Source: Bolinopsis microptera
Lineage: Eukaryota; Ctenophora; Tentaculata; Lobata; Bolinopsidae
Assembly (NCBI RefSeq): GCF_026151205.1
Contig: NC_087082.1
Span: 6,517,908-6,581,907 of the forward strand
Direction of reading: 5' to 3'
Length of the DNA stretch: 64,000 nt
In this document: piece by piece, positions 12,265 through 22,717 of the stretch
Layout: every line of letters begins with the position of its first letter
How positions within the stretch are numbered: position 1 is the first letter of the stretch
The notes under the pieces: model-generated
The model's input: only the letters and a program-made list of their open reading frames with translations
Database searches by the model: none
Told to the model about the DNA's origin: nothing
Translations under genes and position numbers: made by a program

Positions 12265-13230
12265 ATATATATAGACGCTTTGGCAGTAAATTGTAGCCTA
12301 CATTTAAGTGTCCGTAGATTCAAAAGTATAAACGATACAGTCATCTCGAACCACAGGTTTTAAAGATAATTGTTTAAGCTTTAGTTTACATTGTATTGAA
12401 AAATAATTTAACGTCATCATCATCACTTGATGACGTCATCAAATTAAGTGTTTTTAAAACTTGATTTTTGACAAAGTAAGAACTTTTCAAATCGATTTTG
12501 CACCATTAAGGAGTAATTTTATTCAAAATCTGAGGACATTTTCACCTTAGATAATTGTTCAAGCATTCCGAAAATCTACCGGAAAATTTTCCTACCTTGC
12601 TTCTTCATAAAAATATTTGCTATTGAAGTTAGTGCTTTTTTGAAGAATAATTTTATAAAAACACAAAAGTTGTGAATTAGTATTCTCTGGTGTTGGGCCA
12701 TCCCTTGGGTTGTGGAGCTCAATTTTGCTTCTTAAAGGTCTAAATTGTGTTATAGGCTAGTTTTAAAGTTAAAAATCGAAAAGTTGCACACGTGGGGACA
12801 CGCCCAAATTCATTTAAAATAGCTAAAATCACTAAAAATTTTGATTTTCACGATTTTTATCAACTTTGGAGTCCCGTTGTGATCCAAGTTCTTTTTGAAA
12901 CCTTCTGAAACTTTGCATGCTTATCAAACTATATATTAAATACCACTATGCAAAAATTTACGGTGATTCAATATTATATGCGCACGCAACGTCCGCTCAA
13001 AGTTTGCACGTGCGAAAGGTGAGAATTTTGCTCATTCGTGATTTCGAATATATTCTGCTTTCCACGATATTTAAATGGCATTATATATGAATTTAATGCC
13101 AACTTGAATGAGTAAAAAGTGCCATATTAAGTCGGTTATCGACAGATATACCTACCTAAACACAAGGAAACGTTTTCAAAGGCAGAATTTCGAGATTGTT
13201 GAAATTACCTCTTTATTAATGAAGTTTCGA
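12265..13230. repeat. ~1.0-kb dispersed repeat, copy B (uninterrupted)
   Basis: This is the reference copy that defines the insertion boundaries in copy A. It includes the CACGTGGGGACACGCCC block at 12789–12805. Divergence from copy A is clear, so this is an old duplication or an interspersed family. Confidence 0.75.
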
Positions 13231-13271
13231 CTGTGTAAATTATCCTGACATTATAATCAAAAAGAGATGAT

Positions 13272-13600
13272 ATTTGACCAAAACCCATAATCATGGGTAG
13301 AGTGAATCGCTGCCAGTGTCTCTCTTTTCCAAACAAAAGGAAATGATATTAATTTGAGGAACCGTCCGCAAATGCAAATTGATACCGAGAATGAAATCGG
13401 TCGCTCGCTTTTCCCATTTAATAAGCTTTATTACAATTCGTAAGCCGTGAATGAATGGGAAAAGCGAGCGACCGATTTCATTCTCAGTATCAATTTGCAT
13501 TTGCGGACGGTTCCTCAAATTAATATCATTTCCTTTTGTTTGGAAAAGAGAGACACTGGCAGCGGTTCACTCTACCCATGATTATGGGTTTTGGTCAAAT
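13272..13600. mobile_element. 329-bp fold-back MITE with ~140-bp arms
   Basis: The arms begin ATTTGACCAAAACCCATAAT and end with its complement; they include the block CGAGCGACCGATTTCATTCT in both orientations. The short spacer is near 13420–13440. A more degraded relative, with a larger spacer, spans about 11819–12250. Confidence 0.85.
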
Positions 13601-15359
13601 TAAATGTACGTATTTATAATGTAAAACAATTTGAAACTGGATAACCCATTAACAAAACATAAAATTTAAAACATAAAAATTTAAACGTGCTAAAAATGAT
13701 ACTAAAATTTATTTACGTTTGTTATCGCGCGCACTTATTGGTTGCACGTGTTTTTTGCGCATTTTAATTTTTCGATTGTGTTTGACATTATGCCAAATAT
13801 TTAAAAATTATTTGTCGCAAAGTTTACTTCCCGGAAATTTAAATGTGGCTTAAAATAAAGCATTACCTAGCTTGATTTTTTAATTTATCCACCTTGCACC
13901 TGCATGTAGAAGCTCGAAAATGATAAAGAACGGTACGCGCATAGGGATTGGCGTGTCAGGTAATAAAGGACCAAGTTTTAAAATATATAATTCCCCTGTG
14001 CCATATAATATAATAGTACTACATGAGCTTTTAATAATTGTATTATATTTGCTCTGATCTATGTGAATTCTTGTTCATAAGAACGTTATATTGCTAAAGA
14101 GAGAGACAAGAGAGCCACACACAGTTTTTGTTACTGGGCGGCGCTTAGTCTGTCATTCCGCCGAACGCGAATTTTAAATTGGGCTGAGTGAATTACTTGT
14201 CATACGTTGTATGACCCGCCGCGCACGAAGTGCGCGGCTCCCCCTCACTATAGTGAAACGACCGTGGGGGTCACCACGTGATACAATAAATTACAACTTC
14301 CATCGCCCTGAAAAAAAGTGCGAATGCTCATTGGATGTTAGTACGGTTAGAGCGCACGTGACTAGCATTCACGTGATCGTTCAGAACCAATTACAGATCA
14401 CGTGCACGCCAACTACCAATAACAAATAAGAAATAAGTTACTTATGGCTATGCGCTACAAGAGCCGCGCGCTGAGTTAGATTGTAAAATCTGATTATTTG
14501 ATTGCAAAATCGCATAAACGGGCCTATTTACGCGTTTTAGAGAGTTCAATTACGCCAGGCTATGTTTATGAACATAATAGCCTGGGGTCCCCAGGTAAAG
14601 TTTTTCATGTTACTATGTAGTGTTTCTGTAGCAAGGTTTAGGGTGGGGAAGTAAGTTGCTAGAAATTTGCACTTTATTGTTTTTGATCTTTTACTGGCCT
14701 GAATCCATGGTGTTTTGTTAGGAAAACAAATTTTTTGTTTTTAGGAAAAAAAAATTTAAATTTTGGTATTTATGATTTATTAATAACAATCAAAACATAT
14801 CATATCATAAAAATAAAGCCGCACGTTGGTTGACTGCCTCAGTGAGGTAAATATTGTAAGCTTGAAGGTGCCCTCATTTCACCACAAAATGAGTCGATCT
14901 TGATAATATAAGATGTTTTACTGTAAGATATTTTAAAAATATATTAAGATGTTTGAAGGCGATGCAGTCTATGCAGGTGTAACCGAAGCAACTTAGAGTC
15001 CTTGTTAGCGATATGCAGAAGGAGAAAGTTCAAACTTGTTTGTATGCAAACCAAAGACTGAGCTCACACATTCTGAATGATAGCCATTCCGAAGATGAAA
15101 GTTCCCTTCGGCTACAAATAGTGTAGTAATAAGGACATCAATAGATACTGTACTCTTATAAATGCTGCTTATTAAAAATACCTTAGTTCCCAAAAATTTG
15201 TGTGCCATTATATTGAGCACAATTTATTTGAGCCCGAAAAATTTGGGCAGAAAATTTGAACTCATTTGGGCGACCGAAAATTTGGGCACAAATTCTTCGA
15301 AAAACGAACGATTTTCCACTAAAATTTCAGTTAGATATTTGCCTTAGTTCATTATTATT

Positions 15360-16489
15360 CCTTATTATTCCAGTCATTTTGCTTTCTAATACCCTGACCA
15401 GTGTCCAGTTCTTTGAGAAAATCCTTCTTCCCCACATAGAATCAGTTCGAACCTCCATCAACAACCCTGAGCAGAAAGCGCTACTGATATCAGATGTGTT
15501 TCTGGCCCAACGCACACAGACACTAAAAGATCTGATGACAGCCAACAACTGCATCCTACAGAAAGTTCCAGCTAATATGACCCATGATCTACAGCCCCTG
15601 GACATATCTATCAATGAACTGGCTAAGAAATTCATGCGCAATAAGTACGAATATTCACTATATTGGTACGCGAAAAACATAGTGTGTCAGCTCAATGGAG
15701 GAGTTTCATCAGACAATGTGAAAATTGATACCTGCTTGACAGTGATCCGTGAAGTACACGCTCGTTGGATCAACGAACTTTTTGTACAGGGTGGGCCAAA
15801 AGTCAGTACCCATACGTTGACCTTTATAGCTCAGTCACTGAGTGCCCAATTTAAATACTTCTTTCTGATATGACTTAGTACCAACACTGGTTCGAGGAAT
15901 TTGTCAATGAAGCATAACGAGTTTATTCATTACATGTGATCAGGTGATTGGTTTACCTAATCACGTGATAAGGTGACCCCGTTAAACATTATGGGAATTG
16001 TTAAGGGTGCCCAATTAAGGTCTCGTGTCACGGTGTCACATAATCACCCAGTCAATTTTGTTAACGAGATACAGAAAATGCTTGATAACTTCGCTATTTC
16101 TAATCCGTTTTGCCTCATGTTTTCAGATCATATGCAACATTTAATAATCTACCGTCTCTGAAAAAATTAGGCGTTCAGCATGTTCAGAGAAAACAATATA
16201 GGTGTTTTAATATTGAATGGGCGTGGTCTAAAATATTCGAATTTTCAAATTTTGACGACGGATTCCTCGAACCAGTAAGTACAGTATGCCATCTGCAAAG
16301 CAACAGCTCTCAAATATAAAACACGGCGTAGCTCTTAAGGCTAACGTATGGGTACTGACTTTTGGCCCACCCTGTATATTTAAAAGGGAGGCCAGATGAC
16401 ATAAGGAAAGGCTTTGAGAAGTCGGGTATAACTGATGCTTGTAGATCAGACTTTACGGTGGATGATAATCCATTTGCAGATCTTGTTTA
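15360..16489 (+). pseudogene. DDE_1-type transposase, 5'-truncated and split by a MITE
   Basis: The open frame up to 15786 shows the second half of a pogo/Tigger DDE domain: ALLISDVFLAQRT (catalytic Asp region), VPANMTHDLQPLDISIN (third Asp, the hallmark QPLD block) and a conserved WYAKNI. The frame is broken at TA 15785–15786 by a mariner-like MITE (15787–16374). It resumes at 16377 in the matching frame and runs to TAA 16487–16489, ending in the family-typical …GFEKSGIT…NPF… tail. The first catalytic Asp and the DNA-binding domain are absent, so it cannot be active. Confidence 0.8.
15787..16374. mobile_element. mariner-type MITE, 588 bp
   Basis: TIRs CAGGGTGGGCCAAAAGTCAGT are flanked by duplicated TA. 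It belongs to the same family as 43941–44706, from which it differs by lacking an internal ~180 bp. It encodes no transposase. Confidence 0.9.
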
Positions 16490-16629
16490 AATCTCTAGCT
16501 ATCCGTACCTCTAGCCATTTGTTTTATTAGTAGCTGTTAGCTATTCCAGTTATTTCTATTCATTTAAAATATAAGCCTTTTTAGTTGGTCAAGCCTTGAA
16601 TGACAGATTAGAAAACTAAAATTTAAAAT

Positions 16630-17960
16630 AAAAAAATGGAGCCAATATGTTCACGTCTTAAATGAAAACTCCGATAAACTTCCTGTTGAGTGGGGAGTTC
16701 CCCAAGGCTCTGTTCTTGGTCCCTTACTATTCCTCCTGTATATAAATGACCTATGCAACGTATCTAATAAAGGCAAGTTTATCTTATTTGCTGACGACAC
16801 TAACCTATTCGTTTCTGCAGACTCGAAAAAAGACGTTTATAATGTAGCTAACGATATTCTTTCGTCTATTTCTAGATACATGAAATGTAATCTACTACAT
16901 ATTAACGCTAAGAAGAGCTGTTATATGTATTTCTCCCCAAACAAACGTGTAAATGAATCGTCTACATGCAGTACACCCGATGATTTAAATCTCTCCATAG
17001 ACGGCTCCATAATAATACGTGTTAAAACAACTAAGTTTCTAGGTGTGCTGATTGATGATAAACTGAACTGGAAAGCTCACGTCGAATCACTAAATAAGAA
17101 ACTAAGAAGTGCTTGTGGACGTATTTACCGCATAAAAAACTGTCTACCTATAAAACTGCACAAGCAGATATACCACACACTATTTGAATCACACCTTACG
17201 TTCGCCATCTCAGTATGGGGTGGTGTCTCTAACCAAGTTATCAACCCTGTATTCTTAACACAGAAGAGATGTATTAGAATAATTTTTGGAGATGCAAACT
17301 CATACCAAAACAAATTCAAAACATGTGCTCGTTCTAGACCTATTCGATGTAAAATACTGGGCAAATATGAGTCTAATGTTAATATAAACTCTGTTAATCC
17401 ACGTATTAAACCATGTGCAAAGTGTGTCCGCTCTAAATCGGTAGTTCATAATAAACTTGTTAGACCCTTATGTTGTCAAAAACTAGGAGCTGAATTCTAT
17501 TCCAAGGAATCAACCAAACCATTATTTAACAGTCATAAACTCCTTACTGTTCATAATCTTTACAAACTTCGTACTATAACTGAACTTTTTAAAATAGTGA
17601 AATATAGGGTACCCATATCTCTCTACTCTTTACTTAACATGTCTGAACTGAGGGATGACCGTCTAATACCACCAAAGCCAAGCCATAACTTTATTTATAA
17701 ATCTTCTTGGCTTTGGAATCAATTCAAGGACTCCAATCCACAGAATAAACCTGACTTTGTGAACACATCCTGTAACTCAATCAAATCAAGGCTGAACCGA
17801 TCTCTTCTAGATGCCCAAAGCAGGTTCGATAATGAGTGGCATAATGATAACTTTAACAGTTTTGGACCATGCTAGATTATTGATAAAAACGTGGAATTTA
17901 TGTAAACAAATACTTAATTACTTAAATATTGCCGTTTCCGTACGGCGCTATACGTAATAT
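16630..17960 (+). mobile_element. 5'-truncated non-LTR retrotransposon fragment (reverse transcriptase C-terminal half)
   Basis: The frame is open from about 16633 to the TAG at 17873–17875 (about 410 codons). It starts inside the reverse transcriptase: WGVPQGSVLGPLLFLLYIND (fingers/palm block) and FADDTN (catalytic YADD-type motif) are present, followed by the thumb with FLGVLIDDKLNW and the usual Cys-rich tail. It begins abruptly before PQGS, as expected for 5' truncation during target-primed reverse transcription. The clade is Jockey/CR1-like; I cannot be more exact. The intact 410-codon frame suggests a fairly recent insertion. Confidence 0.8.
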
Positions 17961-19780
17961 ATGTTAAAAGCGCGCCGCAGCTACTCCCTACCTCAACATT
18001 TGCGCGGGTTTCTTAAGCGCGCACGTACGTTTATTCTTGGTCGTTAATCAGACCCATGACATAACGCTATAGGTGGCAGTGACTGTAATTTTCTTCAACA
18101 ATTACTGAATTATCCATCCATAAAGTGATTTACAAAATGACACCTAAACCTCGTGTTTCGGTGTTCACTTAAACGGTACTTGGCGGCTGAACTGTGGTGT
18201 CTGACGTTTGCAGCTAGATCGGACTCTGCATGATATTGTATTAGCAAATTTGTATAGTGTATAATTGTTTAGTGTTTATAATACTCTGCAACCTGGTAGC
18301 ACGGCTGACACAAAAACAAAATGTTGGCCTGGCTTGTGCATAACTAAGTAAATAACACGCACTCCGATAAAAGCCGTCTGGAGAAACTCCGCAAAATGTT
18401 CATTGTAGTCAACGGGCACAAAGAAGCACTACTAGCAATTGTGTCCTTTACCCTCCTACATAATTTGAACATTTTTGTGGCTAACTCATTGAACAACATC
18501 TGAATTAAAATGTGTCTAGTATTAAAAGATTCAGTAAGTAATTTTTTCATGTACGCTGTACACTGTAGTTAGTAAATCAAATCAAACTTTTTCGATCAGC
18601 CGCGCGCTGAACCAGTGTTGCACTAGGTAAAAATTGTGTATATTTTGTTCATTTTTGAGTGTAAATTAATTTATTAATTTATCACAAATTATTTTATTAT
18701 AATATAACCACTTATGTGAAATGGTTATTTTGACTTTAAATATTTGAACTAAATATGAATTGATTGTGGGTATAAAATAAAATTTGTTTTACTAAAAAAA
18801 ATTTGTTTTACTAATATTATTTCACTTGGATATGAAGAAAAAGCCATCTTTCTATAAATTTCAGGGCCACAGGCCAAATGCCAAAAGTTTGGTTAGCAAA
18901 AAATTTAGCAGACGGAAAAGATTTATGCAATTAATTTGGTCTGCAACAAATTTGGGCGAGAGGCCCGCTCAAATTTTTTGTCGCCCAAATTTTTGGGAAT
19001 TAAGGTAAAAGAAAGTCTGGAAGCTATCCCCACCCCTCCCCTCCCTCCCTTTAAAATCACATTATTATATTTGATAGCCCCAATTACAATCCCGTCAATT
19101 TTCAAGATTTTTGAAATACATTTGTAACTTGAATATTTATGCATTATTTAGTGAAACAAATTTAAAATTTTATCCTTTATTTTACAATCATAATATAATA
19201 ATATTTATAAGCCTCCGTTTTGAAAGTTTTAAATTTTAATATATTCACATTTCTATTTAAAATTCAATTTAATGTATAAGTCAATAACTGGCCGCCAAAG
19301 CCACGCATTCATGAAAACAGGATTAACTTGTTTATAATTATACTATACGACAAATAGAAATAACTATTAGATCATAATATATCGTCAATTCTAAATATTT
19401 ACAATACAACATTTCATTTATCTATAAACAAACGTACTCCAGCCCCTACACGCATCCGTTCTTATGCGGCGCGGCTCAAGCCGTGCACGCACGTATTATT
19501 TTATACTTTTTGCTTTCTAATAGATATCGTGTCATTGTGTACGTGTAAATGTTCATGTTTTGTGTAAACCGAATCCAATTGAGATTAGTGACAAGGATAA
19601 GGACCCAAGTGCCTGTACGGCTTTTTTTAACCTTCTTAGAGGGCACCCTTAACCATCACCTCTTGAATGATATTCATTCAACTAATGAAATTGTAATATA
19701 AAGGAAGCATGATTGATTCAACTATATATCGATTTGTTGTTGAAATATCGAATTTTTCAGGATATTTTAATGATTAAAGG

Positions 19781-22150
19781 ATGAGAAATACTCAAAAAAA
19801 ATTGGAGGAAGACAGCCAGCGAAAAGCTGTGGAAAACAAGTTTGAATCGTTGTGCAACACAATTACTAGTCAAGAGTATAATTGGAATCAATGCTTGGGA
19901 AATGTACTTAGTCTAAAGAATGAACTCCTCAAGCATCCGATTCCACCCTCATTAATGTTGAAACATACCCTCTGTCATTCAGAATTATATCGTAGCCAGG
20001 CTGACCTAATGGCTCCTGTGCGTGAGTTGGTCAGGCTAGTGACTGTTTATAAGCAATCTTTAGAAGAGAAGAGTATTGCTCTCAAAAGGATTGATGGGGA
20101 AAATGAGAGACGCAAAGTAGAACTTGATATCGCAGTTAAAAAGTTGGAGCAATCTTACAACTATGAAAAGCAGTGGCGTCGAGATCATACATTGAATAAC
20201 TGGGAAAGAGTATTTTGTAAAGCAGCTTTGAACAGAACTCATGGTCGAAGATGGAAGTTTGTTATCAGTAAAGTAAAGCAAAGAGCAGCACTTGGTCTAT
20301 CTGTTTTTAACCCCATGCTTGATAGTGTTTCTGATGATGAGGAAATGACTGCTGGCATTGTAGCACCTCGTTTTACTTATGGTAGCACAACAAACTCATC
20401 ACTAGGAATGACTAAACGAAGTGGCGTCACAAGTCATTATACAACTTCAGCGAATAGTACTACTAAGCAAAGCAGTGCAGTGCAAAGTAGCCTGTTGAGT
20501 TCCAGTCTAAATGTAGATACTTCTGGGGATACAGAAGATGAGGACACACAGGACACTGAGCCGATGCCCACAAAACATATTCGATCTTCTCCAACCACTC
20601 CCAAATCACCAGCATTACCACCAAAGAAAAAGGTGCAAACTAAAGACACTGCAGTATCTACTGAAGATATTGAACATGATAAGATTTTGAAAATTCAGGT
20701 TTTCAATCCGATAGGATTCAAATTAGCTCACACAGATATTTCATGCAAGTTTACTTTGTTGAAACAGACCAGTACTAGCGAAATTTTGGACTATACTGAA
20801 GAAGGGAGTTATGATGAGATATGTTTTCTGTTTGAAGGTGAGCAGTATAAAACATTGGGTTATAAGCGTGGTACTTCACTGGGCGCAATGCTTGAGGAAG
20901 AAGTGTCAGAACAATTAGAGATAACAATACATCATGGGGAAGATAGGAAAATCTTTGCTATATCTACCATTCCTATTGAGGATATATCAGATTCTCAACC
21001 AGAAGTAAGGGAGATGATAAACCAAGACGATGTTGTTCCCAAACCATTCCCGATATATGCTTTGGAGGGTGATGTCACTGCGCCTTGCGGTTACTTGCCC
21101 ATATTTTGTGTATGGCAATTGAAAGTCAGAAAGAAGCGATACGATGTGGGGGTTGGTACTGAAGTGGATGATATGCAAATAGAACTAGTAGATGAAGACG
21201 GTGAGGATCTTGATGATGAATTGTCTCTAACCAAAGTGTCATCAACTTCACCAGCCTTATCCAAGAAGTCTGTTTCAGTGAAGATTCCAACACCTAAGCC
21301 TCCATCAGAGCCAGCCACTCCTGAGCCTAACGTTGTTAACCAGCCCTCTAAAAAGGAAACAGATCAGATGGTAGATGAAATTGTTAGAGCAAATGCTCAG
21401 GAGATGGCTATAGCTCATGCTCAAGAGATCGAAAGGCTTCAGTATGAATATGAGCTAAGGCTTGAAGGAATGGCAAAAGCTTTGGAAATGATGAAGATAG
21501 ATCAGGAAGAATCTCGAGCTGCAGCGGAATATTCTCAAACACCAATGTCATTGGTTTCCTGTTTCTCCAATCAAACTCGACCTAACTCTACATCAGATGT
21601 CGTTCAAAAGTCAGGCCGTGTAGATGTACCCTCGATTGCAACTCAGCAAAGATCGGTGACAACTCTAAATGAAGGGAAAAGGAGGAGGCAGAGCATGAGA
21701 AAAAGGGAAGTGCTACCCCGTGATTTCTTCGAGAGAATGGAATATTTCACACGCAACTCTCTCTCAAGACAACAGGACCTAGTGATGAGAGTAAGGGATG
21801 AAGTGAGAGCACATGCTGAAAGCGCCATGGCAACACAGCACAGGCTATCACATCGTGTAACCAGCGCAGACAGTGCTGACAGTGGAATTAATGAAGCAAC
21901 CCAAGATCTCTCGCTGCCCGCTATTTTCATGCCTAAAAAGACAGGCCTTGTATTCTCTCCAAAAGCTTGCAGATACTTTCACCCCCCGGGCAGTAAAGAA
22001 CCCCGGTTATCTCAAGCTCCCTCTGTATTTCAACTTCCTCACATGAGTAAAACACCTGTGCTCAATTTGTTCGATCTTTCACAGAAAAACGTCGTCCGGA
22101 ATGGACCCGGATGGCTGTATAAAACTTGTAAAGATGTAACCAAGCGTTGA
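19781..22150 (+). CDS. single-exon gene for a 789-residue coiled-coil/acidic protein, function unknown
   Basis: ATG 19781 is preceded in frame by TAA, and a good acceptor (TTTTTCAG, 19760) just upstream suggests a 5'UTR intron. The protein starts with charged heptad-like sequence (residues 1–140), has WERVF…RRWKFVISKVK near 145–170, and a Ser/Thr/Pro-rich linker. A middle globular part (about 300–450) with alternating hydrophobic strands might be C2-like. Then come an acidic stretch (VDDMQIELVDEDGED), a second coiled coil (ERLQYEYELRLEGMAKALEM), a PRDFFERMEYFTRNSLSRQQ block and a basic C-terminus. I do not recognise the family. It is intronless while its neighbours have many short exons, so a retrogene is possible. 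The SAXO gene follows on the same strand 570 bp downstream. Confidence 0.8.
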   Translation: MRNTQKKLEEDSQRKAVENKFESLCNTITSQEYNWNQCLGNVLSLKNELLKHPIPPSLMLKHTLCHSELYRSQADLMAPVRELVRLVTVYKQSLEEKSIALKRIDGENERRKVELDIAVKKLEQSYNYEKQWRRDHTLNNWERVFCKAALNRTHGRRWKFVISKVKQRAALGLSVFNPMLDSVSDDEEMTAGIVAPRFTYGSTTNSSLGMTKRSGVTSHYTTSANSTTKQSSAVQSSLLSSSLNVDTSGDTEDEDTQDTEPMPTKHIRSSPTTPKSPALPPKKKVQTKDTAVSTEDIEHDKILKIQVFNPIGFKLAHTDISCKFTLLKQTSTSEILDYTEEGSYDEICFLFEGEQYKTLGYKRGTSLGAMLEEEVSEQLEITIHHGEDRKIFAISTIPIEDISDSQPEVREMINQDDVVPKPFPIYALEGDVTAPCGYLPIFCVWQLKVRKKRYDVGVGTEVDDMQIELVDEDGEDLDDELSLTKVSSTSPALSKKSVSVKIPTPKPPSEPATPEPNVVNQPSKKETDQMVDEIVRANAQEMAIAHAQEIERLQYEYELRLEGMAKALEMMKIDQEESRAAAEYSQTPMSLVSCFSNQTRPNSTSDVVQKSGRVDVPSIATQQRSVTTLNEGKRRRQSMRKREVLPRDFFERMEYFTRNSLSRQQDLVMRVRDEVRAHAESAMATQHRLSHRVTSADSADSGINEATQDLSLPAIFMPKKTGLVFSPKACRYFHPPGSKEPRLSQAPSVFQLPHMSKTPVLNLFDLSQKNVVRNGPGWLYKTCKDVTKR

Positions 22151-22717
22151 GTTTCTGGTGTTTTAATTGTTAGCAAGCTCAGTGATAACTTGTCTGTAGT
22201 TAAACTTTGGATACTTATCAAGATTATTCAGATTAATTATTGATGATTATTATCGGTTTTACTTAGATGTATTTTTCAACCAAAAAATGTTTAATCTTAG
22301 TTCTTAAAGTTTAGTGGAACCTTGAATTACAGGTTAATTTCCTGATAATGGTCGCTGTATGTTCAAGTCTTTGATGACCTATATTTGGGTTTGTTATTTC
22401 GATTCTGGGTGTCAGGATATTCAAATTTGACAAGTTTTATAATTTATAAAATACTGTACATCTTTTTTCCTCTTTTAACCTATTAATATACCTCCTTGAG
22501 TTTGATTTCACACGCAGAAAACATCAGTTCAAGCAATTTATTAGACCAAAAAAAGTTGTCTAATGTTTTCTTGTTTTCTAAATTTAGGTGTGTCAGTCAC
22601 ACTTACAGTTGTATTGTTTTTAAACAATTTTGTAATTTTGCTGATGCATCAGACAAAATGATATATTTTAGACAAAATTACAGATCACTAACAAAATATC
22701 TTCCCATAACGCAAGTT

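Larger units (their letters stand above)
8151..14595. mobile_element. 6.4-kb TIR-bounded DNA element with TA target duplication, heavily invaded
   Basis: The left end (CCTGGGGACC, then CAGGCTATTATGTTCATAAA) and right end are inverted copies over about 33 bp, each flanked outside by TA (8149–8150 and 14596–14597). A second inverted pair, CGGCGGAATGACAG near 8200 and its complement near 14150, lies inside. TA duplication points to the Tc1/mariner/pogo superfamily. No transposase is visible inside; the interior is made of other repeats and a Penelope-like insertion. It could instead be two solo MITEs in inverted orientation. Confidence 0.55.
15181..19005 (+). mobile_element. pogo/Tigger-like DNA transposon with nested insertions
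   Basis: TIRs CCTTAGTTCCCAAAAATTTG (left) and the complement of CCTTAATTCCCAAAAATTTG (right, ending 19005) are flanked by TA on both sides (15179–15180, 19006–19007). Subterminal copies of AAATTTGGGC occur near both ends. Inside are a DDE transposase remnant, a mariner-type MITE and a non-LTR retroelement fragment, listed separately. The TA duplication and CENP-B/jerky-type DDE domain fit the pogo/Tigger group. Confidence 0.78.
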
